Part shown: piece by piece, positions 42,327-51,989 of the stretch | How the letters are laid out: every line of letters starts with the position of its first letter | Position numbering within the stretch: position 1 is the first letter of the stretch | Source of the DNA: Phymatolithon calcareum | Lineage: Eukaryota; Rhodophyta; Florideophyceae; Hapalidiales | NCBI GenBank assembly: GCA_977006965.1 | Contig: OZ345374.1 | Coordinates: 1,240,001 to 1,304,000, forward strand | Direction: 5' to 3' | DNA length: 64,000 nt | Translations under genes and position numbers: made by a program | Notes under the pieces: model-generated | Databases searched by the model: none | Seen by the model: the letters and a program-made list of their open reading frames with translations, nothing else | Told to the model about the DNA's origin: nothing

Positions 42327-45309
42327 TGTACACGCAACTGAACATCTTTCCGATAAAAAAACGATTTTTTACTTACAACAAGCGAGTCACCGCAATATAA
42401 GGCTCAAACCTCACTTATGGCACATTTATCACCACAAAATTGAGCCAAAATCAGGAAGAGGTTTCACGACGTCCAGCAGAGAACGGAAATACTGGTGTAG
42501 GGTCGTCCCGTGACAATGCAACATAGCCATTTGACATCCGCAGATAAAAAGAAGCTAAATTGTTGCTTCTGGCCGTGACTGGAACTGTCAACATGTGGTA
42601 AAGAGGAAACTTACAAGCCATTACGCCATGCGGAGCCACTGGGCAGGGGATCGCAAATAAGTTCTGCTGTTGCTGTTTACAGAGTTGCACTTTCTACGGC
42701 TGCCTCCTCGGATACTGCTCTGCAGCTCCCGCTTAGTTAACTGCTGCTGCTGCGTTTGCTACCTCTCGAGGTCCGGTTAGAGGAAGTATGCTTGACGTAG
42801 GAGACCTGGACGCCGATTGAATAGCTTGCGGAGATGCACCAAAAAAGAAGCTATGGTGCCCTCCGGATCCACATCTCAGGCAAACATAGGCGACCGGTTT
42901 GCCGCCTGGTATAGAGTCCCTACTGATGCGACAAGTGTAGGCGAGCGGACGCATCACCTCTCACTGGACGATATATCGGAAGGATTATGGTGTGCATTAC
43001 CCCAGAGCTTTTCCAAAGCTGAAAACTGAACTGCTGGCGTGCGTGTACTGTACACGCACAGCGACGACGTTCGCCCTCAGCAGACGATCTGGGTATCCAC
43101 TTCAGCGTCCTCGATCGCGTTCGCGAGGCGCAAAAAATAGAAGCATAAGGCATGATGCCTAGTGTACAAATCTGCCGACTGCATCCTATCCAATGCCCGT
43201 CCAATTCCGTGCGTTGTGTTGCCACACGCCCACGTAAGCAACTTTCATGACGTAATTCAAACAGCGCTGTGATGAAAGCGCATGGGAAACACGCGGGCCG
43301 AGCTCGGCCCGACTTGAAGGCCGATAATTGAAAACTGAGCGCACGCGGCTCTCCTCTACTCCTCATATTCACTCCGTTCCCACATCTGGTCCTCCATTTG
43401 CCCCGCAGTGACCCCTAGTTTCCTGCGGCGTTTCGTCTTCCCGGTCGGGCCAGCTGCGCATCGCTTTCAGCAGCCAACAAACGTACAGTACAGTACTGTA
43501 CTGTACGTTCATGAGGTTGTCGCATCACACGCCTGTGCGTCCGCAGCAATTCTTCCCGCAAACAAAATAGTGCGAGGTCGCCAGTGACTTATAATATACG
43601 AACAATCCTCATTTAAAAATGATTCTTCGTATTTTAATACACTGTACGAAGCTACTTTATACACGTCGACGCGTCCCTCCATTATGGATCATGGCTTTCT
43701 GGTTGTATCCCACAGTTCACAGCTGTGGTGACGTGTGTACGATACTATTATCTTTCATGCCTTCTACATAGAAGACCGCTGGGCGTTAGTCCCGTTAGCC
43801 ATTTAAAAGCACGCTTCTTCTTTGTCTGCAGCTCGTTCCCTATCGAACCAATAGTCATGGATTCACGACACGCGACTTCCCTTTCACGTCCATATATTGT
43901 ATCCTTTACACTTTTCTTTCTTTCTTTCTTTCTTTTCTTGCGGGATTTATCAGAGCTGGTAAACAACTCCACATCCTTACGGCTCCAGTAGACTTAACAG
44001 ATACGAGTGGTACTTGATGTCACAACAGCTGCCCAAACTGCACAATGTGCAGACCTTGGGGAAGCTTAACATCTATATCGCTACATAGCCAATCTTCAGT
44101 CGCCGTCCTTCAAAGGGATGCCCCGGGTTGGAAACCATTTAGGACGCTCACGGTAGCTAGTCATCTCGCTGCCTTCTTTCATCTTCTTCTGTCTTCTCTC
44201 CCAGCTTCCTTGAGCGTTGCGGCACACCACTCAGGGCGGAATCCATGTACTACCATACTACCAGAAGGTGATAGTCTTCTCCCATGGGGAGGCCGGATCA
44301 CAGCTCTTGCAAGTTCAAAAAAAACCCTGCACTTTAGCGGGGAAAAATTCCTGACTGAGCTCTTGGTTCCTATCTGTGACGCACAGGTGAACGGGCCGGA
44401 CCGGTATGATAGCCGGCCTGTATCAAATCCGCTTAAATTCGCAAGATTTTCTCGAAATCTTGCAACGGCGGGCTTGGGTCTGGCATTTCAAGTGTGGCAA
44501 GTTCTCGATTCGCCAAGTCCCTGGAGTGCGCGTTCACGATCGCGTCCGCCATTTCCGGCGGGATTACCGTCGGAAGGAGCGCTTTGTGCAGCTTTATCGC
44601 TGCGGCCACTTGCGCCGGCGCGGGCGCCCGCGCCCGCGCCGGAAACTTGTCTTTTTTCGTTTGTGGTCCGTTCGGTCCGGTCAAACCCTTCTCTCCTCCC
44701 CTTTACACTTTGTAGTGTGCGCCTCGTCAATCACAATGTTCTGTGCGACATGCTATCTGCGCATGCGCACCATATCGCGCATTAGTGCAACTCAATGCGC
44801 CTGCACAAGAGTTTGTACTTTCACATGCCGCTATGACAACACTATACTGTGATGACGTAACAGCCCAGTGCAAAAGGTACCGTAGCATACATCCTAATGT
44901 CGCTGGTAGATAGGATGAAGAATTCTATTCGAATGTCGATAAAATGTCCTACCTGACAATTTAGCCACTCTTTTATAAAACGCTCTCTGCTTTTTTTAAA
45001 ATTACTTTCTTGCCCGGACAAAGAAAGCAATGGGCCCATTTACTCCACCCTCTGCTGTTGCGAAAGAAAGTAATTCATTCCCACTTGTCGCACAAGCGAA
45101 TCAATAGCATTCAACATAACACCTCTAATCTAAAGTTACTTAACCTGCGTCTGTACGAGGCAGACTGTATGGCCTCACACATTGCCCACAAACCACACAG
45201 TCCACTGTCCTTGTGCTAATGCACAGCGACCAACAATGGTGGAAATATTCGAACGCACAAGGCGGTCATTGCATAGACGGGCAAACCCTGCTGAAGTTTT
45301 TTATTTGAT
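42327..45309. other. Intergenic, no firm gene
   Basis: Includes a perfect 30-bp palindrome (43480-43509), a CTTT microsatellite (43913-43936) and a GC-rich patch at 44430-44690, where both strands are open. The minus frame 44684-44433 (charged, Ala/Pro-rich, 83 residues) looks somewhat protein-like but lacks context. Confidence 0.45.
43480..43509. repeat. Perfect 30-bp palindrome
   Basis: Fully self-complementary run of GTAC/TACTGTA steps with no spacer. Same short motif is frequent elsewhere in the non-coding parts of the window. Confidence 0.8.
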
Positions 45310-45690
45310 GATTTTGCTCTTGCGATATTCTCTAAGCTAAAGTCCTCTGGCTACTCAAAACGTTTTTGATTCGTAATTCTCTCCCAACAAGAGCTCCTTT
45401 TTTATTCAAGTTTATTTAAAAGCCCCACAGACTTCCGAAGATATGGGCGAGGCTTCCTCTGATGCTACCTACCTTGTGCAGCTCACGAAACGCCCACTAG
45501 AATCGCGGACGGGAAAAATCAGGATTCAAAGTAATCATATCTCAGTCCTCTACAGGATTGCTGGTGCTTGGACTCGACCGCTTTTTGCCTTGCCTTATAC
45601 GAATCAATACAGGCCTTCCAACAAGAGCTCCTGTGAGTCTCTTGCACTCAAACTCAATTTCTGTACTCATCTTCGACGACGCTAGAGTAC
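45310..45690 (-). mobile_element. LINE 3'-end fragment split by a nested insertion
   Basis: 45618-45690 and 45310-45397 together match the LINE 3' region seen at 46660-46860 and 63840-63960 (minus strand here). The 3' end has an A-rich AAAATCATCAAATAAAA tail. It is interrupted by the 220-bp element at 45398-45617. Confidence 0.75.
45398..45617 (-). mobile_element. SINE candidate (220 bp) with 14-bp target duplication
   Basis: Flanked by exact direct repeats CCAACAAGAGCTCC at 45384-45397 and 45618-45631. On the minus strand it ends in AATAAACTTGAATAAAAAA, a poly-A-like tail. It carries GGTCGAGTCC near its 5' end, one base from a Pol III B box. It has no long ORF. A 5'-truncated LINE is the alternative. 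Confidence 0.6.
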
Positions 45691-47723
45691 GTTGCCTTCA
45701 GTACGAATCTTCATTGATATGCCTTCTTCTTCCTTTTCCCATACCTTAATTGTTTCTTCTCTACTCCCCTTCTTCGTGCCAGATCTCTCCTGGACTTTCT
45801 GAAGGGCTTGTCGCAAGTCTTCATAAATCTTGATATATTCAATATCCTTCATTGCTTCCTTTATGTCCTCATCTCTTCAAAAGTACTCTTCTGCTTCTTC
45901 AAGGCGCTTTTTGTGTCTTACCAGGCTCAATGCAAACCTTTCTGCTTGATGACGTCTCCTTATCTTTGGTGGTCCCAGTCGGCACAGAACTCGCATTCGG
46001 TCCCGGCAGTATTCGGCATATTTTCCGAAAACATTCTTGTAGAACAAGCCCTCTGCCGACTCGATGGCCGAGAGCAATCGATTTGTCATTGGAGTCACGT
46101 GTAGCGCATACTCCTATTTCGGGATAATTAACAACTTAAAGATCCTGGTGCATGTCTCCAACACCCTTGTTATTCATGCTTACCCCAAGATACGAGAGCC
46201 TCCAGGCTTGATGCAGTTCTCGTCCCGCCAAGTAAAAAGCGTGCTTCTGAAGCCCTTTGTACTTAAGAACTTCGCTTTTTCCTGGTTTTGTGTTCCATTT
46301 CATGCCATTTTCGCTTGCCCAAATTGTCGCTATATCAAGAAGTTTCTGCATTCCTCGTCCTGTCTTCGCTTGAAGCTGAACATCATCTGCGAACAATTGC
46401 ACTGGGCTGTCTGAGACGTTTCCGTCTGTCTTGGAGACGGCTTCTGCGAATGTGTCCATGAATATATTGTATAAGCATGGACAAAGCGGGGAACCTTGAG
46501 GCACTCCTCGGTCGATGATACACCACGTTTCTGTCTCGTCTCCAGCTGATGTGACCCACGAGGGTTTTAACAGGTACGCAACCATCCTTGTTATCTCTTC
46601 AGGAAGTTTCTCCGTCAGCCTCTTCATGAGGGGATATTTGATGATTTTATTTTGAGAGCTCCCAATGCCTCACCCAGAGGACTTTAGCTCTTGCGATAAT
46701 CTCTAAGCTAAAGTCCTCTGGCTACTCAACACGTTCTTGATTCGTAATTCTCTCCCAACAAGAGCTCCTGTGAGTCTCTTGCACTCAAACTCAATTTCTG
46801 TACTCATCTTCGACGACGCTAGAGTACGTTGTAAGGCGACTAGTTCGATCACCGCTGTAATCCCACAGTAGGCACCCAATACTAATTTCCTCCAAAGAGG
46901 TGCTCGGTTGAATGTCAACCTTAGGGACCTTAAACGTGTTGTTCTTTCTCCTATGTAAAGGATCCCTGGTAGCTTGCCTCTTCATGAGGATATCCCTTGG
47001 CACACTATGGTATGCCGCGGATAGGTCGAGAATTGCCATGAACAGATTACCCTTTTTCATTGTACTTTTTGCCCGGAGTATAGCGAAAAATGTGCTTCTG
47101 TCTTTCCGAAAACCCAGCTGAACCTTGTTAAAGCGGTAGTTCTCACGTATGTATGCATCTAGAGCTGAGTCAATGATTTTCCTGGCTTGACTTAAGAGAG
47201 ATATGGGCCTGTAGGTTGCTGCGACATGAGCTGGGCTTTTCTTGTATAAGGGAATTAGAGTTGCTTGGCGCCATGCCCGAGGAAGACATTTGAGTCTCCC
47301 GCATGTTTCCCGTAATGCTAGCATTATTTCGAGCCCTGCTTCTTTGTTCGCGTGCAACATTTCGACCGCAACTCCGTCGGGACCTACCGCCTTCCACTTC
47401 GGTACTCTGTTGAATGCTCTTGCGATGTGCCGCTTCATTGCCCTATTGAGAATAAAAGTACGCAACGGAAGATTCCAGTCTTCTTCCACTTGAGATGAAC
47501 GCTGAGAATTTGCTTGGGTGGACAGGAGCCCCGAAAGCTTTGTTTGCTCCTTTCCTTCGCTTTTCTCACCTTCTTCTTTAACAGCATTTTCACCACCCTG
47601 ATGAAATGTGTTTGTCCGAGAGCAGTACACACATGCTGTAACTATTGACGTCGGCTTGGCGTTTTGCCGTTTCGGGTCCTTCTCTTTTATGACCAAATTT
47701 GTCCCGTGCACGTCAGTCGTCAT
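45691..47723 (-). mobile_element. Broken LINE: reverse transcriptase ORF
   Basis: From 47723 downward: KWKAVGPDGVAVEML, ATYRPISLLSQARKIID, VQLGFRKDRSTF and ILDLSAAYHSVPRD (reverse transcriptase blocks 1-3). After the nested insertion come RGVPQGSPLCPCLYN, the catalytic FADDVQLQAK box and LSYLGVSMN (blocks 4-7), ending near 46136. Further minus-strand coding remnants continue to 45700 as a Lys/Glu-rich stretch. The endonuclease domain was not found upstream. These are hallmarks of a non-LTR retrotransposon, which copies its RNA into nicked chromosomal DNA. This copy is dead. Confidence 0.85.
46632..46975 (-). mobile_element. Nested 344-bp LINE 3' insertion in the RT gene
   Basis: Flanked by direct repeats GCCTCTTCATGAGG (46618-46631 and 46976-46989), which sit within one RT codon block (PRDILMKR), so this is a true target-site duplication. 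Contents match the LINE 3' region at 63688-64000, with the A-rich tail at the 46632 side. Confidence 0.85.
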
Positions 47724-49751
47724 CTTGCGGTATGATGTTCTACTGCACTTCCTTTTGAAACACCATTGTGATAGCGAGGTAGGCTTGGAGACTGCCTGCC
47801 TTGATAGACTTTAGGAAGATCTGCGGTTTTATTCGAAAACATAAAACCGAAATTTTGGCGACTTTGCTTTCACGGCGTCCAACGGTTTAGCTCCCCAGAG
47901 AAGGCGAGCAATGTCGCGCTTCTCCTTACTAGAGTTCCCGGACACCGTCCAGTAACTCTTAGGAACCTCCTCCCGGACAAGCACCGCTTGCCGGAGAACC
48001 GGATTGCCGTAGTTGTAGCCGTGCGATAGCTTCACTACTACTACAAAAGACTATGAAGGGTGGGTGGGTGGTCAACAAAAATATGTGGGCTGCCAACTCG
48101 AAAAGCTCTCCTGGCAACCTTCCGCCGAGAAATCAGATATCCACGAGTCCTTGTGGAAAAAGGACAGCCGGTGCACCAAAGAGCTCCTTACGCTGTTCGC
48201 TGCCTTACGCGCGGTTCACGTCTCGGTTCAGGCACGTTCCGAAGTGCGTGCCTCCGTGTGAATGCGTCTGCAAGCTTGCGATGCGCGTGCTGGAGATCAA
48301 GGTTTCTTCGGCGTCCTGCTTGATATAGGCATTTCGATCGGCGAGGCTCGAACTCTGGAGCAGTTGTTGGCGACTGTGCGCGCCGGTGGGACTGTCGTGC
48401 AATCTTTTGACTCTGCGCTGTGTGGCGCCGCGTTTTCAGCCGCTGGCGGGTGTGCGCGCCTGTGAATATGACGCACAAATTCTCGGCCGGTCGCAGCGCG
48501 GCGCCGCGTGGCGCTACCTGATGAGAGGGTCGCACGGAGAGCTTCTGGAAGGCGTTCTTGGCCCGGTCGTCATGCGCCTAACGGATTTTCCAGGCGGCCA
48601 CCGGTTGTGGCGGCCAGGCGCTGTCGGGCGACTTAGGTTGTCGCGGGAGCGTCTTTGCGCGTAGCGGCTTCTCGAATGCCGCTGGTTGCGCCTCGAGACT
48701 GTGTCGAACGACTTGGCTCGTCATGGGAATCGCGCGCGCGCCGCCGCTCCTTGACTGCCACTGGTTGCGGCTCCAAGACAGTCTTTGGTATTGCCGATTA
48801 ACGCTCGAATGTCATCGCGGGTGGTCGCTTTCTGGCTGCCACCGACTGTGGCGCCGAGATATAACAATGGGTGTTGATCCATGCGGGTCACCGGTGGTAG
48901 TTATCTTGTAGAGGTGTGCATGCCATCATCGGTGGTCTGCACGCATAGTATGATCTCACGAGGTAGGAGATGGCAGGATTGAGGTGGGCAAATCTGAGAA
49001 GATCGCTGTACCTCCGCACCGTCTCTGGCCTTGCTGCTCTGACAAAGGGTGTTCTTCGAAAAGGGTATTAATTGTTTTTCTTGTCAAATTACTTGTGCAC
49101 AACACAAGATCTGATGATCTCCGTGGCGAAGGACAAAGCTGCATGCATATCTCCGTGTCATCCTTCGACTGGACAACCCCTGCGCGGTGCCCCAAGTGCT
49201 ACTACAGGGTGCACATCTAGACCCGGTTACTTTTAGCGACTTTCCCGACCTAGGCGTACATACAGCTCTCGACGTGTCGCGGACCTCAAAGAGTACAAAT
49301 TTGCATGCAAACTCATTTGGAATTGTAATCGATCTACACACGGGGCTATTGACTGCTGTAGCAACAGCACCGCATAATGGTCAAGTAAATTGATATGAGG
49401 CGAGAATCTCAACATTGATTGACGAGGCTAGCCAAATGAGTCCAAATGCGGAGCATGCTTACAGAACATGGCTGTAGTAAAGGATAGGCAGTAGAGGGAA
49501 TGTGTCTCTGCTTAAAAGAGATACGCCGGTAATCCGCAATTCAGGGCGAAAGAAAGGCGAACAGAAATAGTTGAGCCCACATGTGAAAAACTACCTGTGC
49601 GCACCTGTGCGAATATTTCGGTACGATACAGTCAGGAATGTCGAGGTCGTCGATTAGAGTCCTGTCACAAGCAATGCCGCAGTACTCACGGGAAGCAGTT
49701 ACGCGCGTACCCAAAATGAATCCCATCCAGGAGCATGTTAGAGGCCCCTAG
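47724..49751. other. Intergenic, GC-rich repeats inside
   Basis: 48050-48900 is GC-rich; several frames are open on both strands with no recognisable product. It includes about 80-bp degenerate tandem units. The rest is unremarkable. Confidence 0.45.
48590..48860. repeat. Degenerate tandem repeat, about 80-bp period
   Basis: The motif GCCACTGGTTGCGGC (with changes) recurs at about 48597, 48677, 48756 and 48837, each 79-81 bp apart, followed by further weak similarity. Confidence 0.55.
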
Positions 49752-50098
49752 ATGTTGCGTAACGTACAATTTGTGTAACTTAGATGTCCTGCAATAAAGA
49801 AAGAAAGAAATAGTTGACATCTTCCTTTAGCTTCTCTGCATGCTCTGTTCCTGTCGATGTGATGGCGATCCTGGAGTTCTTAAATTGGGGAATACGAAGC
49901 TCCACAAGCGTGGGAATTTATCTTGCCAGGGGACAACATGACGGTGGATCGCTACATTGAACCATCTTCTCCGGAGTATGACGCCAAACTAGGAATAATT
50001 CGAGCACTAAAAGAAGGAGCGTCTTCGAGATCCAGATGTTGAGTAACGTAGGGTTTTTGTAGCTCAGATATCTTCCAATAAAGAAAGAAAGAAAAATT
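49752..50098 (+). mobile_element. Two LINE-like 3' tails
   Basis: GATGTTGCGTAACGTA...CAATAAAGAAAGAAAGAAA at 49752-49812 recurs, diverged, at 50035-50095. Both end in an AATAAAGAAAGAAAG tail, resembling the AATAAAGAAGAAG tail of the LINE piece at 51738. No coding part is attached. Confidence 0.5.
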
Positions 50099-50282
50099 TC
50101 TAGCTTCTACAGTGTCATACAATCTTTATTCTTACTTCTGCATATGGCACCTCTTTTAGTTCAAGACATCCTGTGGTCATTACAGCTCGACCCGCCTTTG
50201 GGTTGGCTTCTAATGGCTACTTGTTCCATCGTTATCACTGTTTGGCAGAGCCTCAGCCCGGGTGACACATGTGGGCACAATG

Positions 50283-51323
50283 CTAGCACTCCTGAATGAT
50301 ATCCAAGGGATTTCCACTTTTCAAGAATGCATCCACTTCTAGTCGATCAGTTGGGTCATTAGACAGTGCGGCATGTTTCAGCATAAATACAGTGCGTTTT
50401 GCGCATTTGTAGTAGCGCTCTTTGTCATTTCCGCATTTTTCACGCAATGCGCGCTCCAACCTCCTTGCACGGTCTGCTGTATTGACCGTCCTTCTTGATG
50501 GATGTCTCTTGACGTAAGCGGACATAATCTTTTGTATGACTTGATTGCACTCAGTTGTTGAGAAAGTCTCCCATCCAGACACTCTACGTCTCGGTGCCAT
50601 TTTTCTACGTCGCGAAGTTGAGCTATTGGCGGCATTCGCACCTGGTGTGTCTTCAGGCGACACAGAGTCATCCCCGTCGACACAATCACTGTCAGAACTT
50701 ACTTCACAAGCGCTAAGTGATTTATCGCTCTTGTTTTCATCCGAAGATACGTAATCTTTCTGCGATTTCTTACGTCTCTTCCTCGCGCGCTTCACCTTTC
50801 TGGCTTCATTCTTCTTGTTAATTTCAATTGCTTGATCCTTCCATTTGTTGATGACACGAATTAAAGCATTGTGAGGGTCAACTGCATGGGGTGCAAGTTC
50901 CTCAACAGTGCAAAGCAGCTTTTTCCCAATTCCAGACTCTATTAACATCTCCATCGAAAAATCCCTGCTGTCCAGGTCACAAATATCTTTCATCAAATTA
51001 TCACGAAGAACCTGCAGTTGATTCAGCTCTTCCTGTAGCTCGTCACGCATACGTGAAATTGCAATGATCCTCTTGACGTATCGGGTAGAACCATCAATGA
51101 CGGCGCCACACACGGTTTCTGCGATTGCCACGCTAGCGTTTTTATTTGCCTTCGACGGCATCTTGTCGACAGAAAAGAGCTTTGGCTTTTTAAGTATGTG
51201 TGCAACATTGGGCTTTTTCTGACCTGCAATAACATCAATGTACTGATTGGTCGGGTTGGGACTCCGGGGCTGGGGCTCAACTTCCATACTATCAACATCA
51301 GATGAAACCTTATCTCCATCCAT
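50283..51323 (-). CDS. TFIIS-like protein without zinc ribbon (346 aa)
   Basis: Start taken as ATG 51323 (purine at -3); the frame is open 14 codons further through a GTG. Residues 98-168 resemble the TFIIS N-terminal (LW) helical bundle: SMEMLIESGIGKKLL followed by a helix ending in INKWKDQAI. Residues 174-186 are a basic nuclear signal (KVKRARKRRKK). Residues 190-240 are acidic and Ser-rich. Residues 256-344 resemble the TFIIS central domain (ARRLERALREK, then RYYKCAKRTVFMLKHA). The zinc ribbon needed for transcript cleavage is absent, so a chromatin- or elongation-associated role is more likely. Domain assignment is by eye and moderate. Its 5' part was duplicated at 14278 and 2560. The membrane-protein gene starts about 2.3 kb away on the same strand. 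Confidence 0.7.
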   Translation of the reverse strand: MDGDKVSSDVDSMEVEPQPRSPNPTNQYIDVIAGQKKPNVAHILKKPKLFSVDKMPSKANKNASVAIAETVCGAVIDGSTRYVKRIIAISRMRDELQEELNQLQVLRDNLMKDICDLDSRDFSMEMLIESGIGKKLLCTVEELAPHAVDPHNALIRVINKWKDQAIEINKKNEARKVKRARKRRKKSQKDYVSSDENKSDKSLSACEVSSDSDCVDGDDSVSPEDTPGANAANSSTSRRRKMAPRRRVSGWETFSTTECNQVIQKIMSAYVKRHPSRRTVNTADRARRLERALREKCGNDKERYYKCAKRTVFMLKHAALSNDPTDRLEVDAFLKSGNPLDIIQEC

Positions 51324-51737
51324 TATGCGCTTTTCACGTTCGTGTACGTCGACATCAATTTGCACCTTGTCGCTGGTATCTGTGTGAACTCCTTACCTTG
51401 TGGTCTACTTGCTAATAGGTTTGGCGTTTACTAGGTTCATGCGTGGGGAAAAGTCTCACACATAGTTGAGTGCTGACTGGGTGGATCTATGGACTCAACG
51501 TTCTTAGCGGGCATTTTAGCAGATCTGCATCACGTCCAGTCAACTGCATATTTATTATTATTATTACATGCTAGACCAGTTAGTGTGCCTAGAAAATAAT
51601 CGTGAAACAAATTCACGATGTCCAGATATTGAAACCGTTGCCGTAACAACGTTCAGGAAAAATGCACGTATTCTTTCTTCAGAGATGATCCAAATGTCTT
51701 CAATTTTCGACAGCGACTATTCGGTTGCGTCGATTTT

Positions 51738-51989
51738 CTTCTTCTTCTTCTTTATTGCGGAAAGATTGCTCACACTTATGGTAAGTGTCTAGAGCTGTTT
51801 TGCAACAGCATCTCATTGTTCAGAAATTTGAATACGGCTAGGGGTCTCTCACGGCATACCTCTTCTACAGTCTTTTTTCCCACTCGGCCAATATATTTTC
51901 GTCGTGAGGCGGAACGTCCACCACATCGTAGGATTAGGTGTTCGGTAGTTTCCTTGGAACCAGAATTACAGGCCTTGCACACTGGATCG
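51738..51989 (-). mobile_element. LINE 3' fragment inserted in the membrane-protein gene
   Basis: Absent from copy A, where the flanking bases are nearly continuous. On the minus strand it encodes the C-terminal Cys/His knuckle of a LINE ORF2 (CKACNSG...TTEHLILRC; Cx2Cx9Hx4C), then a stop at 51776 and an AATAAAGAAGAAGAAGAAG tail. Confidence 0.85.

Noticed and set aside
42920-43372. 150-codon minus-strand frame
   Set aside because: Arg/Cys/Ser-rich translation without recognisable motifs, and no supporting neighbour or homolog in the window.
43913-43936. CTTT run as a regulatory polypyrimidine tract
   Set aside because: Simple microsatellite with no adjacent exon or acceptor.
44045-44785. 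246-codon plus-strand frame
   Set aside because: Low-complexity Ala/Pro/Leu composition in a GC-rich patch where both strands are open; no motif.
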